Part shown: one piece after another, positions 31,972 through 39,835 of the stretch
How the letters are laid out: every line of letters starts with the position of its first letter
Numbering within the stretch: position 1 is the stretch's first letter
Notes under the pieces: model-generated
Told to the model about the DNA's origin: nothing
What the model saw: only the letters and a program-made list of their open reading frames with translations
Databases searched by the model: none
Made by a program: the position numbers and the translations under genes
NCBI GenBank assembly: GCA_016795375.1
Contig: JAEUHJ010000151.1
Coordinates: 23,806-87,805, forward strand
Direction: 5' to 3'
DNA: 64,000 nucleotides
From: Verrucomicrobiaceae bacterium
GTDB lineage: Bacteria > Verrucomicrobiota > Verrucomicrobiia > Verrucomicrobiales > Verrucomicrobiaceae

Positions 31972-33351
31972 ATGTTCACCTTCACCGACAAGGCTTCCGT
32001 CTCCACCTGCGATGGCATCACGCGTCGCGATTTCCTTTCCGCAGGCACTTTGAGCGCCATCGGGCTCACGCTGCCGAGTTTCGCGAAACTGAAGGCCGAG
32101 GGCCGTGTGGACGCCAAAAAGAGCAACAAGTCCTGCATCATGATCTTCAACCTCGGTGCGCCAAGCCAGCAGGACCTCTGGGACATGAAGCCGAACGCGC
32201 CGAGCGAGATTCGCGGCCCCTTCAAGCCCATCCGCACGAAGAGCGATGCCTTCGAGATCTCCGAAATCCTGCCGCTGCATGCGAAGATCGCGGACAAATT
32301 CTCGCTCGTGCGCTCCTGCTACCACACCGCCGCCGCGGTGCATGACACCGGACATCAGATGATGCAGACGGGCCGGCTTTTCACCGGCGGCGTCATCACG
32401 CCGCACGTCGGCAGCGCGCTGGAGTTCCTCCAAGGCCGCCGCAGCGACCTGCCCGCGCACATCATTCTCCCGGAAACGATGGGCCCCACCGGCGGCAACA
32501 TGCCGCACGGCCAGGACGCCGGCTTCCTCGGCAAAGCGTATGATCCCTTTGTGCTGAACGCGAATCCATCGGAAAAGGACTTCAAAGTGCCCGATCTGCT
32601 GCCACCGAAGGAAATCAGCGAGGTGCGCCTCGAACGTCGCAAGCAGATGCGCGAGCTCGTGGACAGCAGCGTGCGCAATTTCGAATACAGCGAGCAGGCG
32701 AAGCTCATGGACAGCAATTTCGAGTCCGCCTACCGCATCATGACCTCCACCGAGGCCCGCGAGGCCTTCGACCTCACGAAGGAGCCGCAAAAAGTCCGCG
32801 AACGCTACGGCATGAACCGCTTTGGCCAGAGCTGCCTGCTCGCGCGTCGTCTCGTCGAGCGTGGCGTGCGCTTCGTCACCGTGAACACCTTCATCACCGT
32901 CTTTGGAGAGATCACCTGGGACATCCACGGCTCCAAACCCTTCACCAGCATCGAAGGCATGCGCGACATCGTCGCACCGATGTATGACCAGGGCTACAGC
33001 GCCCTCATCGAGGACCTGTTCCAGCGTGGCATGCTCGACGACACCATGGTCACCTGCCTCGCCGAATTCGGCCGCACGCCGAAGATCAATCCCGCCGGCG
33101 GTCGCGACCATTGGCCGAACTGCTGGACGGTCAATTTCGCCGGCGGCGGCATCAAAGGCGGCGAAGTCATCGGCAAATCCGACGACATCGGCGGCTACCC
33201 CACCGAGCGCCCCGTCGCCCCGAAAGAGATCGTCGCCACCATCTACCAGGCCATGGGCATCGACCTCCACACCGAACTCCCCGGCCCCCAAAGCCGCCCC
33301 TACCCCGTCGTCGATTTCGGCACGCAGGCGATCAAGGAGCTGTTTGCGTAA
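31972..33351 (+). CDS. DUF1501 domain protein (secreted)
   Basis: 459 residues from ATG 31972 (MFTFTDKASVSTCDG). The twin-arginine signal GITRRDFLSAGTLSAIGLTL follows shortly. DUF1501 features: MIFNLGAPSQQDLWDMKP, the YHTAAAVHDTGHQMMQTGR region, CLAEFGRTPKINPAGGRDHWPNCWTVNFAGGG (seen as consecutive conserved pieces), and a final AMGIDLHTELPGPQSRP. It is distantly related to the copy at 3780-5123. A hairpin repeat follows nine bases after the stop. The substrate is unknown. Confidence 0.9.
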   Translation: MFTFTDKASVSTCDGITRRDFLSAGTLSAIGLTLPSFAKLKAEGRVDAKKSNKSCIMIFNLGAPSQQDLWDMKPNAPSEIRGPFKPIRTKSDAFEISEILPLHAKIADKFSLVRSCYHTAAAVHDTGHQMMQTGRLFTGGVITPHVGSALEFLQGRRSDLPAHIILPETMGPTGGNMPHGQDAGFLGKAYDPFVLNANPSEKDFKVPDLLPPKEISEVRLERRKQMRELVDSSVRNFEYSEQAKLMDSNFESAYRIMTSTEAREAFDLTKEPQKVRERYGMNRFGQSCLLARRLVERGVRFVTVNTFITVFGEITWDIHGSKPFTSIEGMRDIVAPMYDQGYSALIEDLFQRGMLDDTMVTCLAEFGRTPKINPAGGRDHWPNCWTVNFAGGGIKGGEVIGKSDDIGGYPTERPVAPKEIVATIYQAMGIDLHTELPGPQSRPYPVVDFGTQAIKELFA

Positions 33352-33359
33352 ACCGGAGC

Positions 33360-33377
33360 GCGGACGCCCTCGTCCGC
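33360..33377. repeat. Short perfect hairpin (REP-like)
   Basis: A 7-bp perfect inverted repeat GCGGACG / CGTCCGC around the loop CCCT, lying between the DUF1501 stop and the start of the next gene. There is no T-run, so it is not a standard intrinsic terminator. Its GCGGAC/GTCCGC core and CCCT loop resemble the double hairpin at 52951-53015. Confidence 0.55.
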
Positions 33378-33385
33378 TATGTGTC

Positions 33386-33895
33386 ATGAAAAGACTTCTT
33401 CTGTTCACTTCCTTGGTACTGCTGAATTGGACCTTAGCATTTGCGCGTCCAATCGCGGAGCCATCCATCGAGTTCTTGAGAGATAACAGCACCCATTCCG
33501 CCATCTTCAAAATCGTCAAAGTTGCGCCTTCGGAAACAGCAAACAAGGGTTCGCCTCACCCCAATCTTAACGCCTATGTGGCCTACACTGCAGAATGTGA
33601 ATTGATCACATCAATCAAAGGCGATCTCCAGAAGAAGTTTTTCATCAGATTCTTTGTCTATGACAAACCTGCCTTTAACGGATCTGTATGCGCCTACTTT
33701 GAATTGTTCATTGGCTCGATTTTTCTGGGCTACTTGGAAGCAGACCCGGATGCACCTGGGGAATTAATGTCATGCATGGGGCATCTCGACGAAGGCCTTG
33801 CGTTTCGCTATCTCACTGAAAGCCCAATCAAGAATTGGATGCAGGAGGTTCAGGAAAGGAAACGCAAAAAATACGAGGCGCAGAAAGCCAAGTAA
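33386..33895 (+). CDS. Secreted hypothetical protein, base composition unlike neighbours
   Basis: 169 residues from ATG 33386 (MKRLLLFTSLVLLNWTLAFA), giving a signal peptide cleaved near Ala-Arg-Pro. The mature part has two cysteines that could pair (YTAECELIT, NGSVCAYFEL), a third in LMSCMGHLDEG, and a Lys-rich C-terminus (QERKRKKYEAQKAK). No family was recognised. The DNA is visibly richer in A and T than the flanking genes, suggesting acquisition from elsewhere. It stands between a hairpin repeat and the VapC pair, convergent with the latter. Confidence 0.7.
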   Translation: MKRLLLFTSLVLLNWTLAFARPIAEPSIEFLRDNSTHSAIFKIVKVAPSETANKGSPHPNLNAYVAYTAECELITSIKGDLQKKFFIRFFVYDKPAFNGSVCAYFELFIGSIFLGYLEADPDAPGELMSCMGHLDEGLAFRYLTESPIKNWMQEVQERKRKKYEAQKAK

Positions 33896-33955
33896 TCCCC
33901 CTTGCCTCAAGGCAGCCATTCCAAAGCGCATCTTTTCCAGCTCTTCCCACTAACC

Positions 33956-34342
33956 TCACCAAAACAACGGCACGCCGTAAGCCGCAAATTGCTCATCAAC
34001 CGTCACCACATGAAACCCTCTCTGCATCGTCTGCGCGATGATCATCCGGTCGAAAGGATCGCGATGATGGAGCGGCAGCGTGTCGAGAAACAGAATGTCG
34101 GGCAGGTCGATGGTCTCCAGAGTGAGGCCGTTTTGGCTCTGATGGCGGCGGATGAGCCCTTCCAAAGGGTCCTGGAGAGCCAGCTTGCCTGTCTTGATTT
34201 TGATCTGCATTTCCCACAGGCTCGCTAGGCTCAGATGGAGGGTGTTCGTGGCATCACGGCAGGCGGCAAGAGCCTTGTCCGAAAGCTTTTCAGGTGCCTC
34301 GTCCAGCCAGATGAAAGCATGCGTGTCGAGCATCAACCTCAT
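33956..34342 (-). CDS. vapC: VapC-type PIN-domain toxin
   Basis: 128 residues, a typical VapC length. PIN-domain acidic residues are present: D6 in MLDTHAFIW, E in SLWEMQIKIKTGKL, the pair in HRDPFDRMIIAQ, and a late Asp in VTVDEQF. This pattern fits the Sll0205-like subgroup, which are Mg-dependent ribonucleases neutralised by a co-encoded antitoxin. Its start codon overlaps the stop of the antitoxin gene by ATGA. The operon is convergent with the low-GC secreted gene and divergent from the decayed DUF1549-type gene. Confidence 0.92.
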   Translation of the reverse strand: MRLMLDTHAFIWLDEAPEKLSDKALAACRDATNTLHLSLASLWEMQIKIKTGKLALQDPLEGLIRRHQSQNGLTLETIDLPDILFLDTLPLHHRDPFDRMIIAQTMQRGFHVVTVDEQFAAYGVPLFW

Positions 34343-34587
34343 GAGGCACGATCATTGGGATCTTTGCCCGTATATGCATCCTCGCTGAGCCAAAACTCGT
34401 CCGGTAGCGGATCATTGAAGTCATCCGCCATCCAGATGCGACCTTTGCCCAGGCCAAAAACGCGCTCTTTGACGGCGCTCTTCGACTCTTCGGCCTTCAG
34501 ATTCGAAGCCAGTCGTGAAAGCAACGCGCGCTGCTCCTCCAGGGTCAACTCACGCGCTGCAAAGGCAATTTCTGAAACCGTGCTCAT
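34339..34587 (-). CDS. DUF2281-like antitoxin of the VapC pair
   Basis: 82 residues. The N-terminal half is helical and acidic (AARELTLEEQRALLSRLAS). The C-terminal half carries the DUF2281-like toxin-binding tail GLGKGRIWMADDFNDPLPDEF. DUF2281 proteins are commonly found upstream of PIN-domain toxins and act as their antitoxins. The stop overlaps vapC by ATGA. The small size and position ahead of the toxin fit a type II module that likely autoregulates its promoter in 34588-34616. Confidence 0.88.
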   Translation of the reverse strand: MSTVSEIAFAARELTLEEQRALLSRLASNLKAEESKSAVKERVFGLGKGRIWMADDFNDPLPDEFWLSEDAYTGKDPNDRAS

Positions 34588-34616
34588 GCGGGCATCTTAA
34601 TTTCCGCCTCTGATTC

Positions 34617-35269
34617 ATGCAACTCCGCATCTCCAGCCTTCTTTTTGCCGCCCTGGCCGCCACCTCGGCTGCCGCCGAAGCCCCCTCCTTCCGCAACACC
34701 ATTCAGCCGATCCTCACCCGCTACGGCTGCGCGATGGGTGCGTGTCACGGTGCGGCGGCCGGACAAGGCGGCTTCCGGCTTTCGCTGCGCGGTTTCGATG
34801 ACGAGGGCGACTGGCTCTCGATCACACGCAGCGCGAACGGACGTTGTCTCACGCTCGAAGACCCGGCGCGTAGTTTGTTTCTGCTGAAGGCGGTCAAAGC
34901 GGTGCCGCACAAGGGCGACAAGCGCTTCGAGGTGAACTCGCCGGAATACAAGGCCATCGCCGGTTGGATCGCAGCGGGTGCGCCGGGGCCGAAGGCGGAT
35001 GATCCGCGCATCGTGTCGCTCAGCGTTTCACAGCCGCATCTCGTCACGCAGGCAGGAAAGAGCGTGCAGCTCAAGGTGACCGCGAAATTCAGCACGGGCA
35101 CAGCGAGGACGTGACGCGTTGGTGCAAATACAACGCCACCAATGCCAGCGTGGCCACCGTGGATGACAACGGCCTCATCAAAACCACCGGCAGCGGCGAA
35201 GGAACCGTCAGCAGCGTGTTCCTATGCCGGCCATGTGCCATGGGAACAAACCGGCTCACGATGCAGGCA
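34617..35269 (+). pseudogene. Decayed, truncated DUF1549/DUF1553-type cytochrome protein
   Basis: The first 165 codons from ATG 34617 encode a signal peptide (MQLRISSLLFAALAATSAAAE) and the cysteine-histidine domain YGCAMGACHGAAAGQGG, the same CxxxxCH variant as in the 1699-residue protein. An Ig/BIG-like segment follows (SLSVSQPHLVTQAGKSVQLKV). At about 35099 one base is missing: in the next frame the segment continues as SEDVTRWCKYNATNASVA, VDDNGLIKTTGSGEGTVSSVF. Homology then fades near 35225 where the gene meets the convergent stop at 35270. The entire DUF1549/DUF1553 region expected downstream is absent. Confidence 0.85.
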
Positions 35270-38200
35270 TCACCCCTTCGTCACTGCTTCATCGAGATTC
35301 ATGACGAGGTTCGCCACCATCGTCCAGGCGGCGAGTTCGGCGGGGTTGAGTTTCTCATCAGCTTTCGATTCGCCGTAGCTGATGACCTTCTTCGCGTCCT
35401 CGGGCTTCGCGGTGTAGGCGGTGAGGTGTTTTTCGAGCGACTGGCGGATGATCCCGGCCTCCTGTGCGCTGGGGAAACGGCCGACGGACGCGCGGAACAG
35501 AGCGGTGATGCGCGCATCTGTGCCGGGGGCGGCCTGCATCACGCGCTGGGCGAAATTCCGCGCGGCCTCGAAGAACTGCACGTCGTTCATGAGCGTGAGC
35601 GCCTGCAGCGGCGTGTTGCTGCGCTCGCGACGCAGGCAGTAGCTCTCCCGGTTCGGTGCGTCGAAGGCGGTCATGTTCGGCGGCGGCGCGGTGCGTTTCC
35701 AGAAGGTGTAAAGGCTGCGGCGGTAGAGCGACTCGCCGTGATCCTGGATGTAATTGCGCGTGTTGCTGTCGCCGTAACCGACAGGCTCCCAGATGTTCTC
35801 CGGCTGGTACGGTTTCACACCTTTGCCGCCGATCTTCGGACTGAGCAAACCGGAGACGAACAATGCCTGGTCGCGCACCACCTCGGCATCGAGACGGAAA
35901 CGCGGCCCGTGGGACAACAAACGATTCTCCGGGTCCAACTGCGAACCGTGAACCGGGAACAGCGAACTCTGCCGGTAGGTGTGCGAGGTCACGATGAGCC
36001 GCACGAGGGCCTTCATGTCCCATCCGCCTTCGCGGAAAGCCGCCGCCAGCCAGTCGAGCAGTTCAGGATGGCTCGGCGGCTCGCCCTGTGATCCGAAGTC
36101 GTTGCTCGTCCTCACCAATCCGATGCCGAAGAACTGCTGCCAGAGGCGATTCACCTGCACACGCGCCGTGAGCGGATGCTGCGGACTCACGAGCCATCTG
36201 GCGAGGTCGAGGCGTGTGTGGTGGTCCTGCTTCGGCAGAGGCGGGAAAATCGCTGGCGTGCCGCGTGTGACCTTGTCCTTCGGTTTGTCATACTGGCCGC
36301 GCTCCATCACAAAGCTGTCGCGCGGCCGCGGCAGGTCGGCCATCACGAAGGTGGAGGGGATCACGTCCTCGATCGTCTTCTTTTTCGCCTCCAGTGCCAG
36401 CTTTTCGGCCCGCACGCCGTCCACAATCTCGCGCGCGCCCTGGTACTCGTTTTCAAACCACCATTCTTTGAGACGGGTCACGTCCTGCCCCGGCCATGCG
36501 GACGCTTTTTTGCCACGCACGAGGGTTTGCAGGTCGTTGGGCAGGCCCTCCACACGCCGGCCCTGGCTCTTTTCGATCCACACCTTCCACGACCATTGCG
36601 GATCCTTCGCCGGATCGACGCGGGAGCTCATCGCCAGATGATCCCAGCTCACCGTGCCTCCGAACTGCGTGAAGGCAAAGCCCGTGACCTTCGCTCCCGG
36701 CTTCAGGCCGAGACGCCCGGCGGCGACTTCGAGCCGCACCCACTTCCCCGCCTCCGGCAGCACGCCCACCTGCACTTTCTCCGGCGTGCGCACCTGGCCG
36801 AAGGGAATCGCGCCCTCCTCTCCCCACACGGCGCGGTGATTCCATCCCGCCGTGTGAAATTGCAGCATGATGGCCTTGGGCGGGTTCTTCTCATCAATGA
36901 AGCACTGCACGCTGATTTTGCCGTTGGGTGGAATCTCGTATTTGCCGCCGGCGGAGAAGAAATCCTGCGACACGCCTTCCGCGGTGCGCGTGAGTGCCGC
37001 GTTGCCGCTGAAAACCGGCCCCTTGTCCTTTGACACGAACTGCGTCGGATGACCGCCACTCGACTGCACGTTGGCATTGGCGGGAAAGGCGTCCTCGAAC
37101 CACACCACCTCGCTCGTCCGCACCGGCGGCGGCGGGTTGAGCGTCGAAGGATCGGTGTAGTTCAGCTTCGTGATCGACTCGCGGATTTTCGTCTGCGTCG
37201 CGGCGATGTTTTGCCCGAGTTCCGCGAGCTGTTTCCTCTGCTCGTCGGTGCTGAGGCGCAAAACCGGCGGCGTCAGCAGGATGTTGCCGTCCATCGCCGG
37301 ATCAGCGGCGCTGTTGAAGAAGGCGTACATCGAATAAAACTCCTTCTGTGTGATCGGGTCGAACTTGTGGTCATGACACACCGCGCAGCCGGCCGTGAGG
37401 CCCATCCACACCGCCATCGTCGTGTCGGCGCGATCCACGGCGTAGCGGAAGATGAACTCCTCGTTGATCGAGCCGCCCTCGCTCGTCGTGACATTGCAGC
37501 GGTTGAAGCCGGACGCGATCTGCTGGTCCACCGTGGCATCCGGCAGGAGATCGCCGGCGAGCTGCCAGATCGTGAACTGGTCGTAGGGCAGGTTCGCATT
37601 GAAGGCGCGCACCACCCAGTCGCGGTAGGGCCACATGCTGCGCTCGTTGTCGAGATGCAGGCCGTGCGTGTCCGCGTAACGCGCCGCGTCGAGCCAGTAG
37701 CGGCCCATGTGCTCGCCGTAACGCTCCGACTTCAACAGACGCGCGACGACTTTCTCATACGCGTCAGGACTCGCGTCGGAAAGGAACGCGTCGATCTCCG
37801 CCAGGGTCGGCGGCAGTCCGGTCAAGTCGAGCGTCACACGGCGGATCAACATCGCCTTCGATGCCTCCGGCGAAGGCTCAAGCCTCTCCTCGGCCAGCCT
37901 CGCCTGGATGAAGGCGTCGATCTGATTTCTGACCGCTGACTTCCGGCCTCTGACCTCCGGCACTGCGGGCTTCACCGGCGCCTCAAAGCTCCAATGCTTC
38001 TTGTAGGCCGCGCCCTCCTTGATCCATCGCTTCAAAATCTCCGCCTGGGCCGCAGTGATGTGCTTGTTCGACTCCGGCGGCGGCATCGCCTCATCCTCGT
38101 CCTTGGAGAGAATGCGCTGGATGATCGTGCTCGCCGCCGGATCGCCAGGCTTGACGGGAAACGCGCCGTCGATGGCCGTGAAAGCGCCCTCCGGCACATC

Positions 38201-38359
38201 GAGCCGCAGATCCGCCTTCCGCTTCTTCGCGTCGAAGCCGTGGCAGGCGAAGCAGTTGTCACTGAGGATCGGCCGGACGTCGCGGTTGAAATCCAGCCTC
38301 GCCGCCGCCGGGACGGTGGCAGGAGCGAGGATGAAAACGGCCAGGGCACGGAAGTTCAT
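35270..38359 (-). CDS. Cytochrome-type DUF1549/DUF1553 secreted protein with heptamer-repeat insertions
   Basis: 1029 residues from ATG 38359 (MNFRALAVFILAPATVPAAA signal). The heme-type site is C36-F-A-C-H40. The linker at residues 133-146 (PEVRGRKSAVRNQI) is encoded by a degenerate 7-bp repeat. DUF1549 follows (RRVTLDLTGLPPT, AVCHDHKFDPI), then a LamG/galactose-binding-like insertion at about 430-620 (NGKISVQCFIDEKNPPKA), and DUF1553 from about 690 (VNRLWQQFFGIGLVRTSNDFG, RERSNTPLQALTLMND). A second heptamer-encoded stretch lies at 797-807 (SSLFPVHGSQL). It starts 49 bases after the metallophosphoesterase stop. Confidence 0.92.
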   Translation of the reverse strand: MNFRALAVFILAPATVPAAARLDFNRDVRPILSDNCFACHGFDAKKRKADLRLDVPEGAFTAIDGAFPVKPGDPAASTIIQRILSKDEDEAMPPPESNKHITAAQAEILKRWIKEGAAYKKHWSFEAPVKPAVPEVRGRKSAVRNQIDAFIQARLAEERLEPSPEASKAMLIRRVTLDLTGLPPTLAEIDAFLSDASPDAYEKVVARLLKSERYGEHMGRYWLDAARYADTHGLHLDNERSMWPYRDWVVRAFNANLPYDQFTIWQLAGDLLPDATVDQQIASGFNRCNVTTSEGGSINEEFIFRYAVDRADTTMAVWMGLTAGCAVCHDHKFDPITQKEFYSMYAFFNSAADPAMDGNILLTPPVLRLSTDEQRKQLAELGQNIAATQTKIRESITKLNYTDPSTLNPPPPVRTSEVVWFEDAFPANANVQSSGGHPTQFVSKDKGPVFSGNAALTRTAEGVSQDFFSAGGKYEIPPNGKISVQCFIDEKNPPKAIMLQFHTAGWNHRAVWGEEGAIPFGQVRTPEKVQVGVLPEAGKWVRLEVAAGRLGLKPGAKVTGFAFTQFGGTVSWDHLAMSSRVDPAKDPQWSWKVWIEKSQGRRVEGLPNDLQTLVRGKKASAWPGQDVTRLKEWWFENEYQGAREIVDGVRAEKLALEAKKKTIEDVIPSTFVMADLPRPRDSFVMERGQYDKPKDKVTRGTPAIFPPLPKQDHHTRLDLARWLVSPQHPLTARVQVNRLWQQFFGIGLVRTSNDFGSQGEPPSHPELLDWLAAAFREGGWDMKALVRLIVTSHTYRQSSLFPVHGSQLDPENRLLSHGPRFRLDAEVVRDQALFVSGLLSPKIGGKGVKPYQPENIWEPVGYGDSNTRNYIQDHGESLYRRSLYTFWKRTAPPPNMTAFDAPNRESYCLRRERSNTPLQALTLMNDVQFFEAARNFAQRVMQAAPGTDARITALFRASVGRFPSAQEAGIIRQSLEKHLTAYTAKPEDAKKVISYGESKADEKLNPAELAAWTMVANLVMNLDEAVTKG
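35937..35968. repeat. Degenerate heptamer repeat inside a coding region
   Basis: On the plus strand, four and a half tandem 7-bp units of the form AACNGNG (AACTGCG, AACCGTG, AACCGGG, AACAGCG, AACT). It lies in frame within the DUF1549/DUF1553 gene, encoding part of SSLFPVHGSQL. Confidence 0.8.
37921..37960. repeat. Degenerate heptamer repeat inside a coding region
   Basis: Read on the minus strand after the first bases, the units are GGTCAGA, GGCCGGA, AGTCAGC, GGTCAGA, AATCAGA: five tandem 7-bp units of related sequence. It lies in frame in the DUF1549/DUF1553 gene and encodes the Arg/Lys-rich linker EVRGRKSAVRNQ. Confidence 0.82.
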
Positions 38360-38408
38360 GGCGGTGGGATACGCACCGGAACCAGGACGGCTTTCGCCCG
38401 GCGGCTGC

Positions 38409-39275
38409 TCAGGCATCCGCCAGCATTCTCGCCACCTGCCTGCGGAAGCCATTCACGCGCAGCGAGCCGTCAGCCAGCACATCGAGCAGGGCATAGCCGT
38501 TGTTTTCGGCTCCGCTGCCTTCGATCATGGCGACGAGCGTGGTGTAGTGGATGCCGGCGATCTGCTGGTAGTCGTTCTTGTGCGAGTGGCCTTGGAACAC
38601 AGCCAGCACCTTGCCCGACTTTTCGAGCAACGCGCGCACTTCGGCGGCGTTTTGCACGGCGTGGGCCTTGTCGGCGTCGAGTCGCTGATGCGCAAACACG
38701 ATGACGGAACCGCCGGCCTTGCCGAGCGTGCTTTCCAGCCACGACAGCTCTGCTTTGGGCACATTGGCATCCTTCCAATCAAAATTCTTCCGCGAATACG
38801 GCGTGCCATCACTGCGGAAGCAGGCGTCGAGAATGACAAAGGTCACGCCAGCGGCCTCGATGCTCTCAAAGCCGCCGCCGGCCTTCGTGTTCGCGGCGAA
38901 TTCCTGCTTCGTCAGCGTGCCGACACAATGATTGCCCAAAACATAGTGCCCCGGCATCGCAAGCCGCGCGAAATGGGATTCCATCGTCCGCAGCCACTCG
39001 ATCTCTTTTTCGACCGAGTCGGCCTGGTCGATGAAATCGCCGAGCTCGACCACGAGGGCCGGTTTTTCGCGGTTCATGACCTCCACGGCCTCGTCGAGCT
39101 TCGCGAGCGCCTCGCGGTAAAAGCGTGTCCTGGTCGGCGGCTTGTCCGCGTAGTGCAGATCCGTCATCAAACCGACTCGCAGCAGAGGTTTGACGCCCGC
39201 ATCGGCGGCTTGCAGTCCGCCGAGGCCGGCGAGGCAGAGCGTGCTGTTTTGGAGAAAGGCGCGGCGGGTGCTCAT
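38409..39275 (-). CDS. Secreted calcineurin-like metallophosphoesterase
   Basis: 288 residues from ATG 39275 (MSTRRAFLQNSTLCLAGLG, a twin-arginine signal). Metallophosphatase motifs in order: MTDLHYAD (D-x-H), ELGDFIDQ (GDxxD-like), LGNHCVG (GNHE-like), FAHQRL, and GHSHKNDY (GHxH). The family hydrolyses phosphomonoesters or diesters with a dinuclear metal centre. Its gene precedes the DUF1549/DUF1553 gene by 49 bases and follows a beta-helix-like fragment, within a long same-strand run of secreted proteins. The substrate is unknown. Confidence 0.9.
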   Translation of the reverse strand: MSTRRAFLQNSTLCLAGLGGLQAADAGVKPLLRVGLMTDLHYADKPPTRTRFYREALAKLDEAVEVMNREKPALVVELGDFIDQADSVEKEIEWLRTMESHFARLAMPGHYVLGNHCVGTLTKQEFAANTKAGGGFESIEAAGVTFVILDACFRSDGTPYSRKNFDWKDANVPKAELSWLESTLGKAGGSVIVFAHQRLDADKAHAVQNAAEVRALLEKSGKVLAVFQGHSHKNDYQQIAGIHYTTLVAMIEGSGAENNGYALLDVLADGSLRVNGFRRQVARMLADA

Positions 39276-39319
39276 CACGGATACCAACCGGGCATCCACC
39301 GGGTTTCTTCCGAAGTTCC

Positions 39320-39781
39320 TCAGCGGGCCGGCTGTGTCACGAGGATGTCCTTGCCTTTGTTTTCGAGGACGGGTCCCAGCGTGTGGATCCGGCTCTGCTC
39401 GGCCTTGGAGCCGATAACGACGGGCATTGTCGTTTGATTGCGCAGAATCAGGCCGCGAGCCTGCCGCTCTGTGTTAGGCGCGGTGTCCAGCTCGATGGTG
39501 ACACCTCGGAGATCGAAGCTGTTGTCATGGCCGCTGAAGGTGATGAACTGCCACTGCTTCTGCTTTCGACGCTCTGGAATGGAGGCCGGCGGGATGAAAT
39601 CCGTCAGCCGGTATTTGCCCGGCTTCATCTTGAGTTTCTGCCCGCTCTTCGGCGCGGCATCTGCCAGCTCGGCGAGGCTGGAGAGCACTGGCGGCTCGTC
39701 CGCCACCGCGCAAACTTGGGCGGAAAGACCGCAAGTGATCACCCAGAGGACGAGAAAACATGTCATGGCGGCGATCATCAT
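39320..39781 (-). CDS. Secreted hypothetical protein, resembles the start of a beta-helix protein
   Basis: 153 residues with a signal peptide (MMIAAMTCFLVLWVITCGLS) and a mature region LAELADAAPKSGQKLKMKPGKYRLTDF, then FITFSGHDNSFDLRGVTIELD. That arrangement is typical of the N-terminal cap of right-handed beta-helix (pectate-lyase-like) proteins, but the protein ends long before a full helix would form. It is therefore either a small stand-alone protein or the remnant of a truncated gene. Neighbours are a phosphoesterase and an FAD oxidoreductase on the same strand. Confidence 0.65.
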   Translation of the reverse strand: MMIAAMTCFLVLWVITCGLSAQVCAVADEPPVLSSLAELADAAPKSGQKLKMKPGKYRLTDFIPPASIPERRKQKQWQFITFSGHDNSFDLRGVTIELDTAPNTERQARGLILRNQTTMPVVIGSKAEQSRIHTLGPVLENKGKDILVTQPAR

Positions 39782-39835
39782 GTCCGCATTTCACCTCGTT
39801 TCACCTGCCGCTTTCACGGAGGCAGGAAAGCCATC

